Made by a program: the position numbers and the translations under genes. Below, in pieces: positions 25,485 to 34,872 of a stretch of 64,000 bases of DNA. The notes beneath the pieces were generated by a model. The model was given only the letters and a program-made list of their open reading frames with translations, was not told the DNA's origin and did no database searches. Position 1 is the stretch's first letter. Each line of letters begins with the position of its first letter. Source of the stretch: Hydrogenimonas sp. SS33 (GTDB taxonomy: Bacteria; Campylobacterota; Campylobacteria; Campylobacterales; Hydrogenimonadaceae); assembly GCF_040436365.1 (NCBI RefSeq), contig NZ_AP026369.1:741001-805000 (forward strand). Reading direction: 5' to 3'.

Positions 25485-26582
25485 CGCCTCCGTCTGCACC
25501 GCAATCTCTTTCTCTTCGTCGGTGGGAATGACGAAAATCCCGACCGGCGAATTTTCGGCGGAGATGACCGCTTCGCCGCGCAGGTTCTTTTCGGTGTCCA
25601 GAAAGAGCCCCAGAGGCTCCAGCCCTTCGCAGACCATCTGCCGCACCAAAACGCTGTGCTCCCCTACTCCGGCGGTGAAGACGACGGCATCCACGCGTCC
25701 AAGCTGGGCGATGTAGGCCCCCAGGTAGTGGCGGATACGGTGGACATAGACCTTCAGGGCCGTTTTACTCTTTGCGTCACCGCCCGCGGCCCGCTCTTCG
25801 ATGCGGCGGAGATCATTGTCGCCGCAGAGCCCCTTGAGGCCGCTTTGCTTGTTGAGTACCTTGTCGGCGTCGATGCCCCGTTTCATCATCCATATCGGAA
25901 TCTCCGGATCGATATCACCGCTTCTGGTCCCCATGACCAGCCCCGCCAGGGGGGTAAAGCCCATGGAGGTGTCGACGCTTTGCCCTTCCCACACCGCGCA
26001 GAGGCTCGCCCCGTTGCCCAGGTGCATCGTCACCAGGTTACATGCATCAAGTGGCTTGCCGAGCCGTTTCGCCGCCTCTTTGGCTACATAGTGGTGGGAG
26101 GTGCCGTGAAAACCGTAGCGGCGCAGCCCATCCCGCTCATAAAATTCCGTCGGTATGGCATAAAGCCACGCCTCTTTGGGCATGGTCTGGTGGAAGGCGG
26201 TATCGAAAACCGCCACCTGGGGGACGCCGGGCGCCTTTTTGGCCATCGACTCGATGCCCTGCAGATTGGCGGGATTGTGCAGGGGGGCCAGCGGAATGAG
26301 TTCGCGAATCGCTTCGACCACTGTTTCATCGATCCGTGTCGGCGCCACAAAGCGCTCCCCGCCATGGACCACCCGGTGGCCGATACCGTCAAGGCGGGCA
26401 AAGCTTTCGAGAAATCCTCCTTCCACCAGCCGCTTCTCCGCCATCTCCAGGGCCGCTTCGTGGTCTTTCACCCCGCCCGGCTCTCCGATATGCTCCACCA
26501 CCCCCGATGCCACCGATTCAAGGTTGTCGAAAAGTTCGTATTTGAGCGACGAGCTGCCGGCGTTGAGAACAAGAATCCGCAT
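25470..26582 (-). CDS. ackA: Acetate kinase
   Basis: 370 aa, a little shorter than the usual 395-405. N-terminal phosphate motif LVLNAGSSSLKYELF, HRVVHGGERF, the FDTAFHQTMP region, HLGNGASLCAV and VFTAGVGEHS are all present. Makes ATP and acetate from acetyl phosphate, with pta upstream. The start abuts the stop of the small secreted-protein gene. The C-terminal four residues and the stop are built from the heptamer array. Confidence 0.96.
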   Translation of the reverse strand: MRILVLNAGSSSLKYELFDNLESVASGVVEHIGEPGGVKDHEAALEMAEKRLVEGGFLESFARLDGIGHRVVHGGERFVAPTRIDETVVEAIRELIPLAPLHNPANLQGIESMAKKAPGVPQVAVFDTAFHQTMPKEAWLYAIPTEFYERDGLRRYGFHGTSHHYVAKEAAKRLGKPLDACNLVTMHLGNGASLCAVWEGQSVDTSMGFTPLAGLVMGTRSGDIDPEIPIWMMKRGIDADKVLNKQSGLKGLCGDNDLRRIEERAAGGDAKSKTALKVYVHRIRHYLGAYIAQLGRVDAVVFTAGVGEHSVLVRQMVCEGLEPLGLFLDTEKNLRGEAVISAENSPVGIFVIPTDEEKEIAVQTEAVIGR

Positions 26583-27185
26583 CTACTTATACTTTCCGTT
26601 AACGGCACACTCGGCATACATCATCAATGCATCCGAAATGGAATAGACCATGATTCGGGGAGAGGCACCGAAAACCGAATCGCCGCATTTTGTCGTCCAT
26701 ACACGATGCAAAGAGGTGTCGTAATAGCCTCCCATCGAGGCACCGGCGTGTTTTGATCCGAGAATGAAGATATCAAATCCGTCGTTTCCGTCCGATCTGC
26801 TCTTGTAAAAGATATTGCCGTCATACCTACCGTCGACATAGAGGGTGCACATAATGGCCGATCCGGCGCCGTTTTTGCAACCCCTTATCGCGATATCGTA
26901 GTGGCGATTTGCCTGTCGTGCCGCTTCGTAACGCGTCTCTTCCCTCTTCAGTGCTTCTTGGAGCTGTGCGATGGTGCGACTATCCTTTTTGGTAGAGACA
27001 TAACGTCTGATTTGTCCCAATTTTTCCCTGGCACAGGAGAAATCGTCCGTTTCGATACATCGACGTATCTGTTTTTCAAGTTTTGTAAATGTATTCTTGT
27101 CCTGTTGCTCAAACTGTTCGAAAGCATCGAAACCACCGGCAAAAAGAGATACGGCCACTACCGCCGTCCATAGCAACGATCGCAT
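26583..27185 (-). CDS. Secreted protein of unknown function
   Basis: 200 aa with a signal peptide (MRSLLWTAVVAVSLFAGG). A helical, charged part (about 25-90) is followed by a C-terminal domain (about 95-200) with several cysteines (RGCKNG, IMCTLYVD, TTKCGDS, AECAVNG) that may form periplasmic disulfides. Sits between a WD40 protein and ackA with 8 and 0 bases of spacing. Less G/C-rich than ackA. No family recognised. Confidence 0.65.
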   Translation of the reverse strand: MRSLLWTAVVAVSLFAGGFDAFEQFEQQDKNTFTKLEKQIRRCIETDDFSCAREKLGQIRRYVSTKKDSRTIAQLQEALKREETRYEAARQANRHYDIAIRGCKNGAGSAIMCTLYVDGRYDGNIFYKSRSDGNDGFDIFILGSKHAGASMGGYYDTSLHRVWTTKCGDSVFGASPRIMVYSISDALMMYAECAVNGKYK

Positions 27186-27193
27186 ATTTCCCC

Positions 27194-29179
27194 CTACCGA
27201 ATACCGACGATACGGCTATGATCGAGTCGCATACATCCGGGACATTGACCATCTTTTTCCAAAACGGCCACCTCTCCTTTTTGCAAAGAGATGCCTCTGA
27301 AAACCAGAACGACATCGGTATCCCGGCCAATCTTTTCCTGCAACGGATAGCGAGCCTTATAGAGTGCTTTTTTGCCATTTTGAACAAGATAGATCGGGCT
27401 GTTGAAAGTAAAGGAAGCATCATTAAACTGCATGGGTATGAGGACATAGAGATTTTCGCCGTCAACCACGATTGCAGAAAGTTCTTCCTTGACAAAACGC
27501 CCATTGTTTCCCTTATCCATCTTCACGCTCGGACGATCCAACACCATCACTTTCGGATCTTGAAAAAGCGATGCCGAACTTTTCCCCATGGCGGCGGCAA
27601 TACGCTCTTCTATGGCCTCTTTTGCCTTCTTGGTTTTTTTGTTTGGATATTTCTGCAAATAGTCGTTACACAACCGCATATCCCCCTCTTCACATCCTTG
27701 CAAAAGGGATACCGACGGATCGATATGGTTATAGGGTTCGACATAGAAAACCTGAATCTCCTTATTTTCAAGCGCGGCAATCAGACGTGATCCGTCATGG
27801 GTAAACTTCAAATCGTTAACCATTCCGGAAGCATAGAAACTGCCGAGTTCCACGCCGCTTCTTAGATCCCACAGTTTGATTTCGCCCGTCTCTCCACCGG
27901 TTGCGAAATAGCCCCCCTTTTTGTTGAAAGCGACTGCATAGATGCTTCCACGTTGATGGAGACGTTGAACGGGTTTACCGGACGCAACATCCCAAACGAT
28001 GATCGTTTTGTCATGCTTGCCGTGGCTCATGGAGTTTTTGCCGTCGCTGGTTCCCGACACCAGATACTTTCCGTCGGGAGATAGGGCAAGGGCATAGACA
28101 CTGTCCTGAAGATAGGGATGGGTCCATTCGGCTACGGTCCGATAGGCGGAAAGATCGAAAACGACAATCTGATCGCTCTTTTTACGGTCATCATATTCAC
28201 CGAAAAAAAGGCGCTTTTTATCGGGAGAAAGAGCAAAAGTGTGGATATCGGCATCATACGGGCCATGCTTTTTGTACACATAGAGCCGTTTTTTGGGGTC
28301 GAGGCGCCATACTTCAAATTTTCCCCCATCAAGCCAGAGGGCACGGTTTCCATCCAAAAAGGCCGCTTTTTCCCAGTTAGAACCTTTGATGATTTCATGA
28401 TTTTCGCCGGTTGCAAGATTCCATAGCCTACTACCCCATCCTCCTGCGGTTATCGCCCGTTTTTCATCCGGTGAGAGAGCCAAATAATTTAGCCCCCTGA
28501 CACCCCCGGTCCAATGAGCTGACATCGTTTTCAAAAGATCATAACGCCGTAAATCCCATTCAATCAAATTGGGATCGGCATATCCGACACTGTAAAGCCG
28601 GCTGTCATCCCTGCTTATTGCTATCGCTCTTACTTGCGAAGGCTGCCCGCGAAGGGTAGCGATGAGAGGATGTTCGCGATAATAGCGATTCAGTTTCTCT
28701 GTATATTTCCCGTGAGGATGCTTTTTGGCATACTGAAGGTACTTTTGGAAATCCCCTTTCGCATCGAGATAACTTTTCACATCAAGCACCGCTTTTTTAT
28801 AGCGCCCGTGCGGGTACCGTTTGAGATAGTTGTCACACGCCTCGGCCGATTCGGAATCGATCGCTTCCCGGTAGTAGTGGTATTCGCTATAGACCGGCTT
28901 CGTCTCTACTTCGATAACCTTGGAAACGCCGTCACCGATGCGAAACCGTTCCACATCCTCATAACGTCCGTTTTTATCCTTTTTGCGAATGACGATTTTG
29001 TATCTTCCCGGTTTGACCAGAAGACGGATCACTTCGTCTTTATTGCACTCACTTTTAAAAGCTCCGTTCAGAAAAATATTCTCCCCGTCCCTATCGCAAA
29101 TCACTTTGATTTGCGATGCCGCAAAAACCTGAATCCCCATCAAAAGAGACAACAAAAGAGTGGCCCGTTTTTTTCTCAC
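27194..29179 (-). CDS. Secreted WD40-repeat protein
   Basis: 661 aa from the GTG at 29179, which has GGAGG five bases upstream; an ATG five codons earlier would give 666 aa. Signal peptide (RKKRATLLLSLLMGIQVFAAS), a PEGA-like beta domain (about 25-90), then motifs YLKRYPHGRY, YAKKHPHGKY and YLQKYPNKK that repeat a helical unit. WD40 blades fill about 180-500 (IIVWDVASGKPV, IKLWDLRSGVEL). Likely a periplasmic beta-propeller for protein contacts. Visibly A/T-richer than pta and ackA. Function unknown. Confidence 0.8.
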   Translation of the reverse strand: MRKKRATLLLSLLMGIQVFAASQIKVICDRDGENIFLNGAFKSECNKDEVIRLLVKPGRYKIVIRKKDKNGRYEDVERFRIGDGVSKVIEVETKPVYSEYHYYREAIDSESAEACDNYLKRYPHGRYKKAVLDVKSYLDAKGDFQKYLQYAKKHPHGKYTEKLNRYYREHPLIATLRGQPSQVRAIAISRDDSRLYSVGYADPNLIEWDLRRYDLLKTMSAHWTGGVRGLNYLALSPDEKRAITAGGWGSRLWNLATGENHEIIKGSNWEKAAFLDGNRALWLDGGKFEVWRLDPKKRLYVYKKHGPYDADIHTFALSPDKKRLFFGEYDDRKKSDQIVVFDLSAYRTVAEWTHPYLQDSVYALALSPDGKYLVSGTSDGKNSMSHGKHDKTIIVWDVASGKPVQRLHQRGSIYAVAFNKKGGYFATGGETGEIKLWDLRSGVELGSFYASGMVNDLKFTHDGSRLIAALENKEIQVFYVEPYNHIDPSVSLLQGCEEGDMRLCNDYLQKYPNKKTKKAKEAIEERIAAAMGKSSASLFQDPKVMVLDRPSVKMDKGNNGRFVKEELSAIVVDGENLYVLIPMQFNDASFTFNSPIYLVQNGKKALYKARYPLQEKIGRDTDVVLVFRGISLQKGEVAVLEKDGQCPGCMRLDHSRIVGIR

Positions 29180-29245
29180 GACTACCTCCGTCATAAAATA
29201 TTTGTGAATTTATATTTTAAACTATTCAAACTAAATCCATGACAT

Positions 29246-31327
29246 TCACACATGTTGCTGCGCCTGGATGGCGGTGATGGCGACGGTGCTGACGATGTCG
29301 TCCACGCTGCAGCCGCGGCTCAGGTCGTTAACCGGTTTGCGCAGCCCCTGGAGCACCGGGCCGACGGCGATGGCGCCGGTGGCGCGCTGCACCGCCTTGT
29401 AGGTGTTGTTGCCCGTATTGAGGTCGGGAAAGATGAAGACGGTGGCGTGGCCCGCCACTCGGGAGCCGGGCATCTTCTTTTTCGCCACGTCAGGGTCGAT
29501 GGCGGCGTCGTACTGCATCGGCCCTTCGATGGGAATGTCGGGTCTCAGCTGTTGGGCCAGTTTCGTCGCCTGCCGCACTTTCTCCACATCCTCGCCCACG
29601 CCGCTCTCGCCGGTGGAGTAGCTGAGCATCGCCACCTTCGGCTCGATGCCGAACGCCCTGGCCGTCTCGGCGGACTCCACCGCGATCTGCGCCAGCTCTT
29701 TCGGATCGGGGTCCGGTACGATGGCGCAGTCGCCATAGACCAGCACCCTCGTATCGAGGCACATGAAAAAGACGCTGGAGACCAGGTCGACGCCGGGTTT
29801 GGTCTTGATGATCTGCAGCGCCGGAAGCACCGTCTCTCTCGTCGTATGGGTCGCACCGGAGACCATGCCGTCGGCCATTCCCTCCTCCACCATCATCGTA
29901 GCGAAATAGGTGACGTTCTGCATGGCGTCTAGCGCCATCTCCATGGTCACGCCCTTCTGTTTTCGCAGTTCGTAAAAGCGTTGGGCAAAACGCTCTTTCA
30001 TCTCGCTTTTGGCGGGATCCACGACGGCGACGCCCTCCAGGTCGATGCCCAGCATGCCCGCGCGGTTTCGCACCCGCGTCTCGTCGCCCAACAGCGTCAC
30101 CTTGGCGATTTTGCGCTCCTGCACCTTTTCAGCCGCGCGCAGCACCCGGTCGTCGTCGCTCTCGGGCAGGACGATATGCCGGACGTCGGCGGCGGCTTTG
30201 GCGAAGACGCGATGAAGGAACATCACCGGCGTAACGATCTCCACTTCCGTCTCTTTTAGCGACTGCTCGATCAGCGCTCCATCCACATGGCGGGTGAAGT
30301 GTCCCAGAGCCCGGTCGATCTTGCGCCGGTGTTTCGGTGTGATGCGCGCCTCGCTCTGCCGGGCTTTGAGGACGATCTGCATCGTATCCGTCGGCACCCG
30401 GATGAGCACGACGCGGAACGTCTCGTCACTTTCGATCATCCGCATCACCGAAGGGGCGATGGGCATCTTGCCGCCCACGATGACCGCCGAAGCGGTCGGA
30501 AATCCCGGAATCCGGTTGCACGAAAGCAGTGTGAGCAGAATGTCGGCCCGATCCGCCGGGACCACGACCAGGTCCTGCTCCTCGAAATAGTCGAGAAAGT
30601 TTTCCGGATGCATCGCGGCGATGAGCGGCTTGTTGACAATCCTCTCCAGGCTCGCATCCTCTTTTTGGTGCAGGATCTCCCCGCCCGTCATGGCCAGGAT
30701 GTCCAGCACCGTGGGGCGGTCGAGTTTTTCGTCGTGGGGGATTGTGAAGCAGGGGACCTCTCTGAAAGGGAGGTCTGACTCGAAGAGGCAGGCGGGACGG
30801 TCGGGTGCGTGGTTGATGAAGAAGGCGAAGGGGCGGAACCCCTCCTCTTTCAGAGATTGCTGCCAGATCCCCGTCTCCTCCCCGATCTGGGCGTCGCTCT
30901 TGCCTTTCGCGCTCAGTACGCCGGCCACGGGCGCGGCCAGGTTCTTGGCGATCTGGACATTGAGGTCGAAATCGACCAGCTCCTTCAGGTGGACGTCGGT
31001 CATCCCCATGCAGAGGACGAAATCGTACCTTCTCTTCAGCGCCTCGAAACGGCCGATTAGCGTTTCATAGAGGCTCTCCTCATCCCCCCGTGCAAGATAG
31101 GCCTCCACCTCGTCAAGAGGCAGGCCCGCCGCCTCTTCGTAGGGCTGTTGCATCCGAAAGGCCGCCAGCATCGTTTCGATGTCGCTGTCACGCTCCCCCG
31201 AAACGACGGGTTTGAAAAAAGCGACCTGTTTGAAGCGCCGTTTGAGGATCTCCATCAACCCCATGGAGACGAAAAAACTTCCGGCCCGGGGCTCCTTGGA
31301 GATGACATAGAGAGATTGGACACTCAT
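29246..31327 (-). CDS. pta: Phosphate acetyltransferase
   Basis: 693 aa, the long three-domain form. An N-terminal P-loop-like BioD-related domain (about 1-200), a DRTGG domain (about 210-320) and the catalytic PTA domain (about 370-690, with MVSGATHTTRETVLPALQ and VGPVLQGLRKPVNDLSRGC). Interconverts acetyl-CoA and acetyl phosphate. The gene set runs pta - WD40 - secreted protein - ackA with short spacers, so the two interposed genes are probably co-transcribed. A promoter lies at 31345-31350. Confidence 0.96.
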   Translation of the reverse strand: MSVQSLYVISKEPRAGSFFVSMGLMEILKRRFKQVAFFKPVVSGERDSDIETMLAAFRMQQPYEEAAGLPLDEVEAYLARGDEESLYETLIGRFEALKRRYDFVLCMGMTDVHLKELVDFDLNVQIAKNLAAPVAGVLSAKGKSDAQIGEETGIWQQSLKEEGFRPFAFFINHAPDRPACLFESDLPFREVPCFTIPHDEKLDRPTVLDILAMTGGEILHQKEDASLERIVNKPLIAAMHPENFLDYFEEQDLVVVPADRADILLTLLSCNRIPGFPTASAVIVGGKMPIAPSVMRMIESDETFRVVLIRVPTDTMQIVLKARQSEARITPKHRRKIDRALGHFTRHVDGALIEQSLKETEVEIVTPVMFLHRVFAKAAADVRHIVLPESDDDRVLRAAEKVQERKIAKVTLLGDETRVRNRAGMLGIDLEGVAVVDPAKSEMKERFAQRFYELRKQKGVTMEMALDAMQNVTYFATMMVEEGMADGMVSGATHTTRETVLPALQIIKTKPGVDLVSSVFFMCLDTRVLVYGDCAIVPDPDPKELAQIAVESAETARAFGIEPKVAMLSYSTGESGVGEDVEKVRQATKLAQQLRPDIPIEGPMQYDAAIDPDVAKKKMPGSRVAGHATVFIFPDLNTGNNTYKAVQRATGAIAVGPVLQGLRKPVNDLSRGCSVDDIVSTVAITAIQAQQHV

Positions 31328-31344
31328 GGGACTCCTTTGGGGCG

Positions 31345-31350
31345 ATTATA
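31345..31350 (-). promoter_or_regulatory. -10 box of pta
   Basis: TATAAT on the minus strand, 18 bases before the pta ATG, with T-rich sequence about 17 bases upstream as a possible -35. AAAGGAGT follows as ribosome binding site. Confidence 0.5.
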
Positions 31351-31387
31351 GACCGATTTCGTTGAAAAATCGGGAAAATAGTTGAAA

Positions 31388-31441
31388 TTAACGAAGAATT
31401 AACTTTAGCTTAACACAAACTTAACGCGGCACTGTTATGAT
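31388..31441 (+). promoter_or_regulatory. Four 11-bp-phased TTAAC direct repeats and the TonB-receptor -10 box
   Basis: TTAAC occurs at 31388, 31399, 31410 and 31421, exactly 11 bases apart. Ten bases after the last copy lies TATGAT (31436-31441), a -10 box, with no proper -35. This is the geometry of an OmpR/PhoB-family activator site that replaces the -35 region. It stands between divergent pta and the TonB receptor gene. Confidence 0.6.
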
Positions 31442-31477
31442 TCTTTTTCAGAAAAATCGGGAAAGGATCGAAAAAAA

Positions 31478-33532
31478 ATGAGAAAAAGCGCATGGATACT
31501 TTCGCTGGCCGCCGTCTGGTCCCTGGGGGGCGAAACACTGGCTCCCGTCAGCGTCGTGGCCGTAGGTGAGGAGGAGCCGGTCGTCGAGCAGCCGGTGAGC
31601 GTCTCCGTCAAGAAAAAGGAGGAGATCGAACTCGACCAGCCGATCTTCCAGAAAGATCTTTTCAACTCCCTCGCGGGCGTGCGCATCGAGCAGACCGGAT
31701 CGGTCTTCGGGCATATGACCGCCATCCGTATGCCGATCAACACCGGCCCCTACTACCTCTTTACCCAGGACGGCATTCCGGTACAGTCTTCGGGATTTTT
31801 CAACCATAACGGCCTGGCCTACACCAGTTTCGACAGCGCCTCCTCCGTGGAAGTGCTCAAAGGGGCCGGCACCGCCCTCTACGGCTCCGACGCCGTCGCC
31901 GCGGTCGTCGATGTACATACACTCGAAGCGCCGTCGAAAAAAGCGGAGGGCAAAGTGATCGTCCGCGGCGGCAGCGACCGGTACGGCAGCGGCTACGTCG
32001 AAGCCTCCGCCCCCATCGACGAAAACAGCGGCATGCGTGCCAACTTCAACTACATCTACAGCGGCGGGTGGCGCGACCATACCGAAGCCTACCGGATGGA
32101 GGGCAATTTCCGCTACGATACGCAGATCGGCGAAAACAATGTCCTCAAACTTCTGCTCAACGCCACCAAAACCGACGCCGAGCAGGCCGACAGCTTCAAC
32201 GACTACAAGAACATCGAAGAGGGCTCCACCGCTCCCAGCGACGACCCGAACTATTTCAAGGCGCTGGAGAAGACCGATGTCCGGCGAAAATTCGACTTTG
32301 CCCGCATCAGCGCGGAGTGGAGCAACTACAGCTTTGATGACCTGGAAGTGGTCGTCACCCCCTATATCCGCTACAACCGCAACCGCTACGTCGCCACATG
32401 GCAGCCCAACCTGCCGAGCAACGACAACAAACTGACCACCTTCGGCCTCGTCCAGCGCAATACCTGGGATTTCGAAAAGGGGCGCCTCATCTTCGGCTTC
32501 GATACCGAATATACCAAATCGAGCCTCGAATATACCCAGGATTTCGACATCACCACCAGCGGCTGGAAGCCGAAAACCTACACCAAAGGGCCGCTTTACG
32601 ACTACGACGTCGACTATTTCGCCATCGCCCCCTACCTTCACGGCGAACTGGATGTGACCGACCGCGTCAAACTCACGGCGGGCCTGCGGTACGACTATAA
32701 TAAATTCGATTACGACAACAACCTGGCTCCCGACAGTGTCGACCTCTCAGGCACCTACTTCAGGCCGGCGAGCCGTACCGACAGTTTCAACCACCTCAGC
32801 CCGAAAGTGGCCCTTAGTTACATGCCCACCTCCACTCTCAACCTCTACGCCCGTTACGCCAACGGCTTCCGTATTCCCCAGGCATCGCGCCTCTACTCCA
32901 TGAAAGCGGGGTATGAAGACGCGAACCTCGATCCGGAAACGAGCGACACTTACGAAGCGGGCGTCAAAACCCTCATCGGCAACAAGCTCTTCATCAACAT
33001 GGCCGCCTACTACATGTCGGTCGACGATACGATCACCCGCTACAAAACCGCAAACGGCGACTACTACTACGACAACGGCAGCGGCAGCATCCACAAAGGC
33101 GTCGAGCTCACCACCGCCTACGACATCTCCGACCAGTGGCGGGTGAAGCTGGCCTACGCCTACTCACGGCACAATTACGACGACGATCCCAAATACGGTG
33201 ACAACGAGATGCAGCAGGCCCCCAACCACACGGGCAACCTGCGCCTCTTCTACAAACCGGCCATCTTCCCCGGCCTCGAAGTGATGGGTGAATATGTCTA
33301 TGTCGGCTCCTGGTGGCTCGACGATAACCACAAAGCCGGACGATACAAAGGGTACCGGCTCGGCAACCTGAAGGCGACCTACCGCATGAACGACCGCCTC
33401 AAACTCTACGCCAAAATCGACAACATCACCAACGAAAAGTATGCCGTCATGGCCCGCTACGCCTACCGCAAAACCGACTACACCCCCGGCAACCCGGCCC
33501 AGGGATACCTGGGGATCGAATATCGATGGTAA
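31478..33532 (+). CDS. TonB-dependent outer membrane receptor
   Basis: 684 aa. Signal peptide, a TonB-box-like stretch (TLAPVSVVAVGEEE), a plug domain (about 45-150, with VEVLKGAGTALYGSDAVAAVVDV) and a 22-strand-type barrel ending in an aromatic residue (GIEYRW). Takes up a large ligand using TonB energy. The next gene encodes a PepSY membrane protein, overlapping by 7 bases, a pairing usual for iron-siderophore uptake. Substrate is not evident. AAAGGA precedes the ATG. Confidence 0.93.
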   Translation: MRKSAWILSLAAVWSLGGETLAPVSVVAVGEEEPVVEQPVSVSVKKKEEIELDQPIFQKDLFNSLAGVRIEQTGSVFGHMTAIRMPINTGPYYLFTQDGIPVQSSGFFNHNGLAYTSFDSASSVEVLKGAGTALYGSDAVAAVVDVHTLEAPSKKAEGKVIVRGGSDRYGSGYVEASAPIDENSGMRANFNYIYSGGWRDHTEAYRMEGNFRYDTQIGENNVLKLLLNATKTDAEQADSFNDYKNIEEGSTAPSDDPNYFKALEKTDVRRKFDFARISAEWSNYSFDDLEVVVTPYIRYNRNRYVATWQPNLPSNDNKLTTFGLVQRNTWDFEKGRLIFGFDTEYTKSSLEYTQDFDITTSGWKPKTYTKGPLYDYDVDYFAIAPYLHGELDVTDRVKLTAGLRYDYNKFDYDNNLAPDSVDLSGTYFRPASRTDSFNHLSPKVALSYMPTSTLNLYARYANGFRIPQASRLYSMKAGYEDANLDPETSDTYEAGVKTLIGNKLFINMAAYYMSVDDTITRYKTANGDYYYDNGSGSIHKGVELTTAYDISDQWRVKLAYAYSRHNYDDDPKYGDNEMQQAPNHTGNLRLFYKPAIFPGLEVMGEYVYVGSWWLDDNHKAGRYKGYRLGNLKATYRMNDRLKLYAKIDNITNEKYAVMARYAYRKTDYTPGNPAQGYLGIEYRW

Positions 33533-34872
33533 AACTCCACCGGTGGCACAGGCGCTTCGGCCTCACGGCCGGCGCCGTCCTCTTTCTCCTGGCCCTGACC
33601 GGCTTCTTTCTCGACCACGACCAGTGGCGGTTTCTCTACGCCATCCGCCTCCCCTTTACCGGCCACGCCCTAAAGCATGCGCAGATGCGGCTCATCGAAG
33701 GCTACATTGTCCGGCCCTCCCGGGGCAATGAAGCCGTCGTCTGCTCCAAACGGGGCATCTTCGTCTCTGCCGACGGCGCTTCCGGTTTCCGTCCCGTTCT
33801 GGAGCGTACCTGCAACGGTCTGGTCGAAAACGGCGGGAAGCTCTACGCCGCCACCGACGACGGCATCTACGAGGAAGCGTCCGAGAAAAGATGGCGGCGC
33901 CTCGCCCTCCCGGGCGCGTGGGTCAACACCCTGTCTGCCCACGGCCAAACCCTCTTCGCTTCGGTGGACAAAAGCCTCCTCTATCTCATCGACGCGGCCC
34001 AGGGCCGCATTCTCCAAAGCGGTGAAGTGAAAATCGGTCCCAAAGAGCTCGGCTTTGCCGTCAAACTCTCCCGCTTCATCAGGGACCTGCACTACGGCCG
34101 CGGGCTTTTCGAAGATCCCTGGTCGCTTGCCCTCAACGATTACGGTGCCTGGGTCCTGCTCTGGCTGTCGATCGGCGGTTTCATCCTCTGGTGGCACATC
34201 CGGCGGCGCCGCGGCGGGAAAGGAACCCGCCGATTCATACGCCTGCACGCCAATGTGTGGAGTGTCGCGGCCATCGTTCCCCTCTCTCTGCTGGCCGTCA
34301 CGGGTATCTTCCTCGACCATGCCGGCGCACTGGCGGGATTCATGCGCTCCGTTACCGTTCCCGGCGCCCTGCTTCCGCCGGTCTACCGCTCTTTGCGCCA
34401 CGATATCTGGTCCGTCGATTATGACGGTTCGACCTTTCGCATCGGCAACCGCTACGGCGTTTACGGCAGCCCCGATATGAAGCGGTGGCATCTGGAAAAT
34501 CGCGGCTTCGCCTACCGTCTCCTTCGTCACGGCGAGACCCTCTACATCAGCGGCATGGGTGCCCCCAACCGCATCCTGAACGCCAAGGGGTATGCGCCGC
34601 TTCCCCACACCCCCCACATGTTCAAAAGCGTGGTGGAGAGGCCGGACGGCAAACGGCTCTTTTTCTCATCCCACCGGCCGAACCTGCCGCTGCCCCGTTT
34701 CGAGGACGCCACCCTCTACGCCCTTTTGCTGACACTGCACGACGGGAGCCTCTTCGCCGACGGGTGGCGCTGGGTCAACGACTACGCCGCCGTGGCCCTG
34801 CTGCTGCTTTTTGTAACCGGTACAGTGCGTTGGTGGCGGCTTCGCTTTCAGAAGCGGCAGACCATGCGGTGA
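33526..34872 (+). CDS. PepSY-associated membrane protein
   Basis: 448 aa with about four membrane helices: one near the N-terminus (LTAGAVLFLLALTGFFLDHD), a pair around 205-275 (WVLLWLSIGGFILWWH; WSVAAIVPLSLLAVTGIFLDH) and one near the end (AAVALLLLFVTGTVRWW). Two similar TGxFLDH segments suggest an internal duplication. Periplasmic parts look like beta-propeller fragments. Probably a partner of the preceding receptor, for example as a reductase of imported ferric ligand; inferred from context. Confidence 0.8.
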   Translation: MVKLHRWHRRFGLTAGAVLFLLALTGFFLDHDQWRFLYAIRLPFTGHALKHAQMRLIEGYIVRPSRGNEAVVCSKRGIFVSADGASGFRPVLERTCNGLVENGGKLYAATDDGIYEEASEKRWRRLALPGAWVNTLSAHGQTLFASVDKSLLYLIDAAQGRILQSGEVKIGPKELGFAVKLSRFIRDLHYGRGLFEDPWSLALNDYGAWVLLWLSIGGFILWWHIRRRRGGKGTRRFIRLHANVWSVAAIVPLSLLAVTGIFLDHAGALAGFMRSVTVPGALLPPVYRSLRHDIWSVDYDGSTFRIGNRYGVYGSPDMKRWHLENRGFAYRLLRHGETLYISGMGAPNRILNAKGYAPLPHTPHMFKSVVERPDGKRLFFSSHRPNLPLPRFEDATLYALLLTLHDGSLFADGWRWVNDYAAVALLLLFVTGTVRWWRLRFQKRQTMR

